A DNA stretch of 64,000 nt from the NCBI GenBank assembly GCA_016213505.1, contig JACRAF010000023.1, forward strand, positions 1 through 64,000, in the 5' to 3' direction. Shown here piece by piece: positions 43,595 to 51,100 of the stretch. The translations under genes were made by a program, and so were the position numbers. Each line of letters begins with the position of its first letter. The first letter of the stretch is position 1. The stretch comes from Devosia nanyangense (GTDB lineage Bacteria; Pseudomonadota; Alphaproteobacteria; Rhizobiales; Devosiaceae). The notes under the pieces were generated by a model. The model saw only the letters and a program-made list of their open reading frames with translations. It did no database searches and was not told where the DNA came from.

Positions 43595-44578
43595 ATGTTC
43601 AATCTTGTCCGTACCGGAGTCCTGATCGCGGCGCTGACGGCGCTGTTCATGGTCGTCGGTTACTTCATCGGCGGCCAGACCGGCATCCTCATCGCCCTCG
43701 TGGTGGCGCTGGGCACCAACCTCTTCGCCTACTGGAACGCCGACAAGATGGTGCTGTCGATGCAGAACGCCCGCGAGGTCGATGCGGCGAGTGCGCCCGA
43801 TCTCTTCGGCATGGTCGGGGAACTGGCGCGCCGCGCCGGCCTGCCGATGCCGCGCGTCTACATCATCGATACCGAGCAGCCCAACGCCTTCGCCACCGGC
43901 CGCGACCCACAGAACGCGGCGGTGGCGGTGTCGAGCGGGCTGCTGCGCACCCTCAATGCCGACGAACTGGCGGGGGTGATCAGCCACGAGCTGACCCACA
44001 TCCGCAACCGCGACACGCTGACCATGACGATCACGGCGACGCTCGCCGGCGCCATCTCGATGCTGGCGCAGTTCGGACTGTTCTTCGGCGGCGGCAACCG
44101 CCGCGACAATCCGCTGGGCGGCATCGGCGCCCTGCTGATGGTGTTCCTGGCGCCGCTGGCGGCGGCGATGGTGCAGATGGCGGTCAGCCGGACGCGCGAA
44201 TATGAAGCCGACCGCGGCGGGGCCGAGATTTCGGGCCAGCCGCTGGCGCTGGCTTCGGCGCTGAGCAAGATCTCGAATGGCGCGGCGCGCAACGTCAACG
44301 TCGCTGCCGAGCAGAACCCGGCGATGGCGCATCTCTACATCTTCAACCCACTGAGCGGGGCGCGCATGGACAATCTGTTCGCCACCCACCCGGCGGTCGA
44401 GAACCGCATCGCCGAGTTGCAGAAGCTCGCCGCCGAGATGGGCCGCGACGATCGGGGCTATCGCCCGGCGCCGCGTCCGTCCTATACGGACACCGCGCCG
44501 CGCCAGACGGGTGGCGGCTGGCGGGTCCCGCCGGTCGGCGACGGCGAAGACCGGCATCGGCGCGGTCCCTGGGGCTAG
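43595..44578 (+). CDS. htpX: Protease HtpX homologue
   Basis: Membrane zinc metalloprotease of 327 residues taking part in quality control of membrane proteins. Two N-terminal helices, the zinc motif HELTH with His131, Glu132 and His135, two further helices, and the third ligand Glu in [10 protein letters not shown] are all present. The last 50 residues are Pro/Gly/Arg-rich and beyond the usual domain. GAGGAG precedes the ATG at 43595. It is followed three bases later by rsmB. Confidence 0.94.
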   Translation: MFNLVRTGVLIAALTALFMVVGYFIGGQTGILIALVVALGTNLFAYWNADKMVLSMQNAREVDAASAPDLFGMVGELARRAGLPMPRVYIIDTEQPNAFATGRDPQNAAVAVSSGLLRTLNADELAGVISHELTHIRNRDTLTMTITATLAGAISMLAQFGLFFGGGNRRDNPLGGIGALLMVFLAPLAAAMVQMAVSRTREYEADRGGAEISGQPLALASALSKISNGAARNVNVAAEQNPAMAHLYIFNPLSGARMDNLFATHPAVENRIAELQKLAAEMGRDDRGYRPAPRPSYTDTAPRQTGGGWRVPPVGDGEDRHRRGPWG

Positions 44579-44581
44579 AGT

Positions 44582-45877
44582 TTGGCAAAACCGAAAGACG
44601 CGCCGGGGCTGAACGTCCGGCTCAAGGCCGCGGAACGGCTCGGCAAGGTGCTCAAGGGGGCGAGCTTTTCGCCTCTTGCCCCGTCCGAGGTCGCCGATGC
44701 GCGCGACCGGGCGCTGGGCAACCGGCTGATCACCACCGCGCTGAGGCATCACGGGCACCTCAACCTGGTGCTCCGGCACCTGCTCGAGCGCGGCATGCCC
44801 AAGAAATCCGGCAGTTTTGAAGCCGTGCTGCGGCTGAGTCTGGCGCAACTGCTCTATCTTCCCGACCTCGGCGATCACTCGGCGCTGTTTCTCGCCGGCG
44901 AGGCGGCCAAGCGCGACAAATCCACCCAACATCTGAGCAAACTGATGAACGCGCTGCTGCGCCGGGCGCAGGCCGAAGCGGTGCAACTGCGCGAGGCGCC
45001 GCCCGACCTGCTGTTTCCGCCGGCGCTGACCAAGAGCTGGAGCACGGCCTATGGCGCCGAGGCGATGCCGGCGTTCGCAGCGGCGCTGGTCGAAGGGGCG
45101 CCGCTCGATGTGACGCTCAAGGGCGATTATCCGACGCTGATCGAACTGCTGGGCGGCCGGACGCTCATGGCCGATACGGTCCGCATCGACAGCCGCGACA
45201 AGGCGGTCGACCAGCTGCCCGGCTATGCCGAGGGCCGGTTCTGGATGCAGGACGCCGCCGCCGCCATCCCGGCGCGGCTGATCGGCCTGCCGGTGGGCGC
45301 CCGGGTGCTCGACGTCGGCGCGGCGCCCGGCGGCAAGACGGCGCAGCTCTGCAAGGCCGGTTACCGCGTCACGGCGCTCGATCGCGACGCGTCGCGGGTC
45401 GAGCGGCTGGTGAGCAATTTGCTCCGGCTCGGCTATGCGTCCGATATCGTCACCGCCGATTTCCTCCAATATACACCCACCGAGCTGTTCGACGGGGTAT
45501 CGCTCGATGCGCCGTGCTCGGCGACCGGCACCTTCCGGCGGCATCCGGAGGTGGTCTGGCATCGCGACGCCGCCGATATTGCCGGGCGGGTCACACTGCA
45601 GCGGCAGCTCATCGAGCGGGCCGTCAACTGCCTCAATCCGGGCGGAGTCCTTGTCTATGGCGTCTGCTCGCTCGAGCCCGAAGAAGGCGAAAACCAGGCC
45701 CGATGGGCGCTCGGACAGGGCCTCGAAGTGCTCCCCATCACGGCGGCGGAGCTTGACGGCTGGGCCGATCCGGTGACCAAAGAGGGGTTCGTGCGCACCC
45801 ATCCGGGGCTGACGGTTCCTGGGGAAAAGGGCGGCACGCTGGACGGGTTCTTCGTTGCGCGCTTCCGCCGGCGCTGA
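44582..45877 (+). CDS. rsmB: 16S rRNA m5C methyltransferase RsmB-like
   Basis: A 431-residue RNA cytosine-5 methyltransferase of the NOL1/NOP2/sun family. An N-terminal NusB-like RNA-binding domain is followed by the SAM domain: VLDVGAAPGGKTAQL (motif I), DAPCSATG with Cys312, and YGVCSLEPEEGE with Cys362 (the catalytic and helper cysteines). It starts at a TTG three bases after htpX; GGGG upstream is a weak ribosome site. Exact target base is inferred from homology to RsmB. The heparinase-like gene follows. Confidence 0.9.
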   Translation: MAKPKDAPGLNVRLKAAERLGKVLKGASFSPLAPSEVADARDRALGNRLITTALRHHGHLNLVLRHLLERGMPKKSGSFEAVLRLSLAQLLYLPDLGDHSALFLAGEAAKRDKSTQHLSKLMNALLRRAQAEAVQLREAPPDLLFPPALTKSWSTAYGAEAMPAFAAALVEGAPLDVTLKGDYPTLIELLGGRTLMADTVRIDSRDKAVDQLPGYAEGRFWMQDAAAAIPARLIGLPVGARVLDVGAAPGGKTAQLCKAGYRVTALDRDASRVERLVSNLLRLGYASDIVTADFLQYTPTELFDGVSLDAPCSATGTFRRHPEVVWHRDAADIAGRVTLQRQLIERAVNCLNPGGVLVYGVCSLEPEEGENQARWALGQGLEVLPITAAELDGWADPVTKEGFVRTHPGLTVPGEKGGTLDGFFVARFRRR

Positions 45878-45953
45878 ATATTGTGGCGGCGCTTCGCCGT
45901 TTGAGCCGCCGGCGTGGGCCGGCGCAGAGCGCCGCAAGGTGTGAGAGGGTCGT

Positions 45954-47591
45954 TTGGCAAACCCGTTAGGTTTTTTTGCGCGTCGCAGCGCGAAACGGCT
46001 TGCCGACTTCGCCGTCAGCAATCCCCTGATCCGCTGGAGTTGGACGGGTCCGGGCAACGAGGACTATGCCGGCGCGCTCAGCGAGTTCCGCCCAACCGAC
46101 CGCGAATCCCTGCTCGAAATGATGCAGGGGCGCTATCTGCTCGCCTCCAAACTGGTCGACACCAATGGCGTCTCGCCGTTCGCCATCGAAGCGGCGCATG
46201 ACGATTGGCTGGACGATCTGCAGGCTTTTGCCTGGCTCAGGCATTTCCGCGACGCGCGCAGCGACGAGGAGCGTCGTTTCGCCCGCAGCCTGACGCTGGA
46301 CTGGATATCCCGCGACGGGCATTTCGACCGGATGATCTGGGGGCTGTCGCTCACGGCGCGGCGGGTGCTCAACTGGCTGAGGCATTTCAACATCCTCGTT
46401 GAAGGCGCCAACCCGGAGGATGCGGCGCTGATCAGCCGGTCGCTGGGCACCCAGATCCAATCGCTGAAGCTGCGCGGCCAGTTCGCCGACGAGCCGGTCG
46501 ACGCACTGATGGCGGCGCTGGCGCTGCTCGGCGTGGCGCTCTCCGACCAGGACCGCGAGGCCGATATTCCGGGGCGGCTCGAGCGCGTCAATGCGCTGCT
46601 CGACCGGCAGATCGACGAGGACGGGCTGCACCGCTCGCGCTCGGCCAAGATGCAGCTGATGCTGATGGTCGAGCTGATCAGCATCCGCCAGGCGCTGCTC
46701 AGGCAATCGGACAGCTACCGCAACGAGTTCGGCGAAGTGCTCGACAGCATGCACCGGGCGCTCGATGCGGTGTCGCTGGGCACCGGGGAGGCCGCCTATT
46801 TCAACGGCACCGGGCAGATGGCGCACGACATCATCGTCGCCGTGCAGGCGCAGAACCCGTCGCGGGCGCGCTCGACCGGCACGGCCGGCGGCTACGGCCG
46901 GCTGATCTCGGGCAAATCCGTGGTGGTGGCGGATTCGGGCCTGGTGCCGGCGCCCGAATTCTCCCGCCATATGCACGCCAGTGCGCTGGCGTTCGAATTC
47001 AGCCATGGGCGCGACCTGGTGGTCTGCAATTGCGGTCCGGCGCCGACCGACATGGAGCAGAGCGCGCTGTTGTTCCGGCAGGGCATCGCCCACTCGGCGC
47101 CGACCATCAACGCGCTGTCGGCCGCCGCCATCCCGGTGCGCGGACCGCTGGCGGCCAGGGTGGTCCGGATCGGTCATCCGCCCGAGATTGCGACCGAGGA
47201 GGCCGACCACACGCTGCTGATGCGCACGCACGGCTACGAGGACCGCTTCGGGGTGGTGCTCGAACGCCGGCTGACGCTTCTGGCCGAGGGCAATTCGCTG
47301 GTCGGGCAGGAGCGCATGATCAAGGCGCGGCACCGGATGTCGGGCGCCTGCGCCATCCGTTTCCACCTGGCGCACCAGACGGCGGTGGCGCAGGCGGGCG
47401 ACATGCTGAAGCTCAAACTGGCCTCCGGGCAGGTGTGGAATTTCCTCTGGGAAGGCGCCGACCTGCGCATCGAGGACAGCGTCCGCCAGTCGGCCTATTT
47501 CGGCTTCCACCGCACCAAGCAGATCGTGCTCGACGTGCTGGTCGGCGATGTTGCGGAAGTGTCGTGGATTTTCACGCTGGATGAGGGCTGA
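45954..47591 (+). CDS. Heparinase II/III family protein
   Basis: A 545-residue protein in two parts: an N-terminal alpha-helical toroid (about 60-260) and a C-terminal beta-sandwich of the heparinase II/III-like kind (about 310-530; note TAGGYGRLISGKSVVVAD, HASALAFEFSHGRDLVVCN). It starts at a TTG with GAGAGGG eight bases before. I see no signal peptide, unlike secreted lyases, so it may act in the cytoplasm or be exported another way. The rsmB-heparinase-purH order is a conserved alphaproteobacterial arrangement. The substrate, perhaps an uronic-acid-bearing glycan of its own envelope, is unknown. Confidence 0.85.
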   Translation: MANPLGFFARRSAKRLADFAVSNPLIRWSWTGPGNEDYAGALSEFRPTDRESLLEMMQGRYLLASKLVDTNGVSPFAIEAAHDDWLDDLQAFAWLRHFRDARSDEERRFARSLTLDWISRDGHFDRMIWGLSLTARRVLNWLRHFNILVEGANPEDAALISRSLGTQIQSLKLRGQFADEPVDALMAALALLGVALSDQDREADIPGRLERVNALLDRQIDEDGLHRSRSAKMQLMLMVELISIRQALLRQSDSYRNEFGEVLDSMHRALDAVSLGTGEAAYFNGTGQMAHDIIVAVQAQNPSRARSTGTAGGYGRLISGKSVVVADSGLVPAPEFSRHMHASALAFEFSHGRDLVVCNCGPAPTDMEQSALLFRQGIAHSAPTINALSAAAIPVRGPLAARVVRIGHPPEIATEEADHTLLMRTHGYEDRFGVVLERRLTLLAEGNSLVGQERMIKARHRMSGACAIRFHLAHQTAVAQAGDMLKLKLASGQVWNFLWEGADLRIEDSVRQSAYFGFHRTKQIVLDVLVGDVAEVSWIFTLDEG

Positions 47592-47846
47592 GACTCCCCC
47601 TCACCCGCCCTTCGGGCACCCTCTCCCCGGAGGGGCGAGGGGACGATGGAGCCGAGACGTCGCAGTCGGGTCCCTTCGCCCGGCAGGGGAGAAGGTGGCA
47701 CGGTAGCGCCGGATGAGGGGCGGTGGAGGTGGTTTTCTTCCCTGCTCGTCCATGCTAGCGAGCGCCTCGTCCTCTTCAGGTGGTCGCGCGTTCGAACCGG
47801 AAAACCGCGTCCACTTTTCCTGAACGCGCTCCGGCGAGGTGCCCCC
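47592..47846. repeat. Intergenic repeats, including a RIME1-like right half
   Basis: The gap before purH starts with CCCCTCACCCGCCC and GGGCACC arms and CTCCCC-GGAGGGGCGAG hairpins (about 47596-47645), then a related block CGGCAGGGGAGAAGG (47679-47700), as in the double hairpin at 31840-31884. At 47782-47832 there is a half element: CGTTCGAACCGGAAAACCGC followed by CCACTTTTCCTGAACGCGCT, matching the right half of the RIME1-like copies. No gene is seen. The purH ribosome site is a weak GAGG before its ATG. Confidence 0.7.
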
Positions 47847-49433
47847 ATGACCACCGACATCGTCCCCATCACGCGCGCGCTGCTCAGCGTTTTCGACAAG
47901 ACCGGGATGGAGGACTTCGCCAAGGAACTGGCGGGGTTCGGGGTGGAGCTGGTGTCGACCGGCGGCACGGCCAAACTGATCGCCGGCACGGGCGCCGCGG
48001 TGCGCGACATCGCCGATTTGACCGGCTTTCCGGAAATGATGGATGGGCGGGTAAAGACGCTGCACCCGAAAGTCCATGGCGGGCTGCTGGCGGTGCGCGA
48101 CAACCCGACCCATAGGGCATCGATGGACGAGCATGGGATCGCCGCCATCGACCTAGTGGTGGTCAACCTCTACCCGTTCGAGGCGACGATCGCCAAGGGC
48201 GCCTCCTACGACGAAACCATCGAGAACATCGACATCGGCGGGCCGGCGATGATCCGCTCGGCCGCCAAGAACCACGCCTATGTCACCGTTGTCGTCGATC
48301 CCGGCGATTACGCAGCGGTGCTCGAGGCGATACGCCAGGACGGCGGCGTGCCTTATGCGCTGCGCCAGAGGCTTGCCGCGAAGGCCTATGCCCGCACCGC
48401 TGCTTACGACTCCGTCATCTCCAACTGGTTCGCCAGGACTCTCGACTATAACGACATTCCATATCGCAGCTTCGGCGGCAAGCTGGCCGAAGTCATGCGC
48501 TATGGCGAGAACCCGCATCAATGGGCGGCGTTCTATATGACCGGCGACAAGCGCCCGGGCGTCGCCACCGCGACGCAGCTGCAGGGCAAGTCGCTCAGCT
48601 ACAACAATCTCAACGACACCGATGCGGCGTTCGAGCTGATCTCCGAGTTCGATCCGAAGGTGCCGGCCGTCGCCATCATCAAGCACGCCAACCCGTGCGG
48701 CGTCGCCACTGGAGCAACGCTCCAGGAGGCTTATCTCAAGGCGCAGCGCTGCGACCCGGTGTCGGCCTTCGGCGGCATCGTGGCGCTCAACGGCGAGATC
48801 GACGCGGCGGTGGCCGAGGAGATCGTCAAGATCTTCACCGAGGTGATCGTGGCGCCGTCGGCGACCGAGGCGGCGATCAAGATCATCGCGGCGAAAAAGA
48901 ATCTCCGGCTGCTGGTCACCGGCGCCCTGGCCGACCCGAAGGCCGAGGGCGTCACCTTCAAGTCGCTGTCGGGCGGCATGCTGGTGCAGAGCCGCGACAA
49001 CGGCCGGGTGGGCGACCTCGCGCTCAAGGTGGTGACCAGGAAGGCGCCGAGCGAAGCCGAGCTGGCCGACCTCAAGCTCGCCATGACGGTCGCCAAGCAT
49101 GTCAAGTCGAACGCTATCATCTATGTCAAGGACGGGGCGACCGTCGGCATTGGCGCGGGGCAGATGAGCCGGGTGGACTCCTCGCGAATCGCCCACCGCA
49201 AGTCGATCGACGCGGCGCAGGCGGCGGGGATCGAGGGGGCGCTGACCCAGGGCTCGGTGGTCGCCTCCGACGCGTTCTTTCCGTTCCCCGACGGGCTGCT
49301 GGCGGCGGTCGAGGCCGGCGCCACGGCGGTGATCCAGCCGGGCGGCTCGATGAACGATCCGGCGGTGATCGCGGCGGCGGACGAGGCCGGCATCGCCATG
49401 GTGTTCGCCGGGATGCGTCACTTCCGGCACTAG
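47847..49433 (+). CDS. purH: Bifunctional IMP cyclohydrolase/AICAR formyltransferase
   Basis: Carries out the last two steps of IMP synthesis. 528 residues: the N-terminal IMP cyclohydrolase with [19 protein letters not shown] and [13 protein letters not shown]; the formyltransferase with IKHANPCG (catalytic Lys-His) and DAFFPFPDG. The end of the gene, [14 protein letters not shown], is highly conserved in the family. Start is fixed by the family N-terminus. A second copy of the last 59 bp occurs about 1 kb downstream. Confidence 0.97.
   Translation: MTTDIVPITRALLSVFDKTGMEDFAKELAGFGVELVSTGGTAKLIAGTGAAVRDIADLTGFPEMMDGRVKTLHPKVHGGLLAVRDNPTHRASMDEHGIAAIDLVVVNLYPFEATIAKGASYDETIENIDIGGPAMIRSAAKNHAYVTVVVDPGDYAAVLEAIRQDGGVPYALRQRLAAKAYARTAAYDSVISNWFARTLDYNDIPYRSFGGKLAEVMRYGENPHQWAAFYMTGDKRPGVATATQLQGKSLSYNNLNDTDAAFELISEFDPKVPAVAIIKHANPCGVATGATLQEAYLKAQRCDPVSAFGGIVALNGEIDAAVAEEIVKIFTEVIVAPSATEAAIKIIAAKKNLRLLVTGALADPKAEGVTFKSLSGGMLVQSRDNGRVGDLALKVVTRKAPSEAELADLKLAMTVAKHVKSNAIIYVKDGATVGIGAGQMSRVDSSRIAHRKSIDAAQAAGIEGALTQGSVVASDAFFPFPDGLLAAVEAGATAVIQPGGSMNDPAVIAAADEAGIAMVFAGMRHFRH
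49375..49433 (+). repeat. Direct repeat, copy 1 (3' end of purH)
   Basis: The last 59 bases of purH. They match 50370-50428 at 52 of 59 positions without a gap. The differences conserve the reading ([15 protein letters not shown] here, AGIAMVFTGMRYFRH there, then stop), so the second copy descends from a functional purH end rather than from random drift. Confidence 0.85.
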
Positions 49434-49580
49434 ATGGGGCGGCTCGAGGCCAGAAGGACTTGGCCTCGGAGTGTTCACGGCACCGCGTCTGGTGCCGAAT
49501 ACTTACAGTTGCAGCCAGCCGATTGCCGAACGGCGGAAATCTGCTAGTCTCTCTCCGCCATTTCCGAGGGGAGAGCAGTC

Positions 49581-49904
49581 ATGGTGACCAAGTCGCAGCC
49601 GACGTCTATTTCGCTTGAAGATCTTGCGCCGCGCATCAATTCTGCGGTGTCCTTGGCAATTGAACTAAATCCGTCGTTCGGCGGCGCCTTCGACAAGCCG
49701 GCGTTTTTCCCCAACCATGGGCTCATCGGGTACATTCTGCGGAACGAGAAGTTCGGCAGCCGCACGGCCAAGGAATTCGGGAAATTCACCGCCGACCTGG
49801 CCCCCAACTTCTCCGGTATCGGCAAACCGGTCTCGATCATTTCGGACGAGGGGATCCTCATGGGGTATTTCCCCATGCAAAACTTCAAGACCTTCGGCGG
49901 CTAG
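49581..49904 (+). CDS. Unknown 107-residue protein
   Basis: A soluble product with no signal, membrane helix or recognised domain. The sequence alternates short hydrophobic stretches (SAVSLAIELN, LIGYILR, VSIISDEGILMGYF) and has several Phe and Gly, as in a small alpha-beta fold. GGGGAGAG eight bases upstream is a strong ribosome site, so it is very likely expressed. It lies in the segment bracketed by the two purH-end repeats. The gap before it (49434-49580) shows no special feature. Confidence 0.65.
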   Translation: MVTKSQPTSISLEDLAPRINSAVSLAIELNPSFGGAFDKPAFFPNHGLIGYILRNEKFGSRTAKEFGKFTADLAPNFSGIGKPVSIISDEGILMGYFPMQNFKTFGG

Positions 49905-49912
49905 TCCGGCCC

Positions 49913-50341
49913 ATGGCCGCCGTCCCTGGTCCTGCCGCCTGTCCGAGCGCGCAGCCCGACATGCAGGACGCCCAGCTGCTGGGCGTGGTGTCGGGCCCGC
50001 CCGAGGCGCCGCGACTGGCTTATCTCAACGCCCGGCTGCCGGTCAGCGACGCTCTGCTGAAAGCGGCCGAACCGGTTCCGGCTATCAAAGTGATGCGGTT
50101 CGCGGCGCGCTGCGAGGAGCAGAAGTGCACCCATTTCGACGGGAGCAACTGCACCCTGGCGCAGCGCGTCGTCTCGATGCTGCCCGAGGTGACCGAGATG
50201 CTGCCCCCTTGCGTCATCCGCTCGACCTGCCGCTGGTACCGGCAGGAAGGGCGCGCCGCCTGCATGCGCTGTCCGCAGATCGTCACCCTGGCGGACATGG
50301 GCGACGAGACGAAGCGGCGCGTGGCGCAGCCCGAGAGCTGA
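49913..50341 (+). CDS. Cysteine-rich protein of unknown function
   Basis: A 142-residue protein with seven clustered cysteines at 67, 72, 80, 100, 106, 117 and 120 (C-x4-C-x7-C-x19-C-x5-C-x10-C-x2-C), in the stretch from ARCEEQKCTHF to AACMRCPQIVT. Such spacing suggests a bound iron-sulfur cluster or zinc. I recall similar short CRW-Y/F-QEG-x-AC-x-RCPQ proteins without known function. No ribosome site is clear, and the true start could be Met17 (49961). It follows the previous gene by eight bases, probably in one transcript, and lies between the purH-end repeats. Confidence 0.65.
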   Translation: MAAVPGPAACPSAQPDMQDAQLLGVVSGPPEAPRLAYLNARLPVSDALLKAAEPVPAIKVMRFAARCEEQKCTHFDGSNCTLAQRVVSMLPEVTEMLPPCVIRSTCRWYRQEGRAACMRCPQIVTLADMGDETKRRVAQPES

Positions 50342-50369
50342 TCGGCTGGCGGTTCGATGTACGATCGGC

Positions 50370-50428
50370 CGGCGGACGGGGCCGGCATCGCCATGGTGTT
50401 CACGGGAATGCGGTACTTCCGGCATTAG
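50370..50428 (+). repeat. Direct repeat, copy 2 (displaced purH 3' end)
   Basis: Degenerate copy of the purH terminus, 88% identical to 49375-49433 over 59 bp. It is in frame with an ATG at 50357 that would give a 23-residue peptide ending GIAMVFTGMRYFRH. Its stop codon overlaps the toxin stop of the second VapBC pair on the other strand. Together the copies flank 49434-50369. Confidence 0.85.
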
Positions 50429-50817
50429 CCGGTGTACGTTTCAAGTCCGAGTTGCTCCATATGCGCGAAGTCACGGTCGCGATGAAGCAGCCTGTGACGG
50501 TGCTCGATGCAGTAGGTGCCGACGATGAGGTCGACGGTATTGCGGATCGTAATGCCCTTCGCTCTCAATGATCGGTAGTTTCGCGCTGCCTTCGACGCGA
50601 TGTCCGGATTCAGCATGACCGCCGAGTCGAACAGGCTGAGCTCACTTTCGATATAGCTCGCGTCGCGTTCTGATCGTGCACCACGCAACACTTCAAGCAC
50701 GATCAGGTCGCCAATCAGGATCGTCTCTGTCTTGTGGATTGCGCGTAACGACGTCACTTCGAAGTGCAGCACATTAGCGAAGTGAGAAATCCAGACCGAA
50801 CTGTCGACGACGATCAT
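50425..50817 (-). CDS. vapC: PIN-domain toxin, VapC family (second pair)
   Basis: A 130-residue PIN ribonuclease with the acidic residues Asp5 (VVDSS), Glu42 (VLEVLRG), Asp96 (TVDLIVG) and Asp114/116 (HRDRDF), so likely active. Its start overlaps the antitoxin stop as ATGA. It is unlike the first VapC in the window and belongs to a different subgroup. The 3' end runs into the duplicated purH tail, showing that the pair sits exactly at that junction. Confidence 0.9.
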   Translation of the reverse strand: MIVVDSSVWISHFANVLHFEVTSLRAIHKTETILIGDLIVLEVLRGARSERDASYIESELSLFDSAVMLNPDIASKAARNYRSLRAKGITIRNTVDLIVGTYCIEHRHRLLHRDRDFAHMEQLGLETYTG

Positions 50818-51044
50818 TTTTCGTCGTCATAATAGACTGTCCCATCTTCCGCGAAATGTCGTTCCTGCATTGGCGGTGCGTCCCATCCGATACCGGCCAG
50901 GTTTTCGATTGCCTGCCGCAGCCGCTCGCGCCGCGCGACGATTCGCAGACCTTCTTCTACGACCGCCCTCTTGGTCTTAAGGCCACTGGCCCGCATGGCA
51001 GCGGCCATCAACTCATCATCAATATCGATATTCGTCCGGCCCAT
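50814..51044 (-). CDS. vapB: VapB antitoxin, ribbon-helix-helix type
   Basis: A 76-residue antitoxin: the N-terminal TNIDIDDELMAAAMRASGLKTKRAVVEEGLR is the VapB/MetJ ribbon-helix-helix, and the acidic C-terminus (FAEDGTVYYDDEK) neutralises the toxin. Start at 51044; a 9-bp inverted repeat upstream is the probable operator. Confidence 0.9.
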   Translation of the reverse strand: MGRTNIDIDDELMAAAMRASGLKTKRAVVEEGLRIVARRERLRQAIENLAGIGWDAPPMQERHFAEDGTVYYDDEK

Positions 51045-51056
51045 TCTGAGCCTCCA

Positions 51057-51086
51057 ATGTGTATGATTTCACCAAAACATACACAT
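51057..51086. promoter_or_regulatory. Operator of the second VapBC pair
   Basis: ATGTGTATG (51057-51065) and CATACACAT (51078-51086) form a perfect 9-bp inverted repeat with 12 bases between, 13 bases before the antitoxin start. The arms match what two ribbon-helix-helix dimers would occupy. Beyond it, only 14 bases separate the site from the end of the dehydrogenase gene. Confidence 0.75.
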
Positions 51087-51100
51087 CGTGCGCCGCGGCT

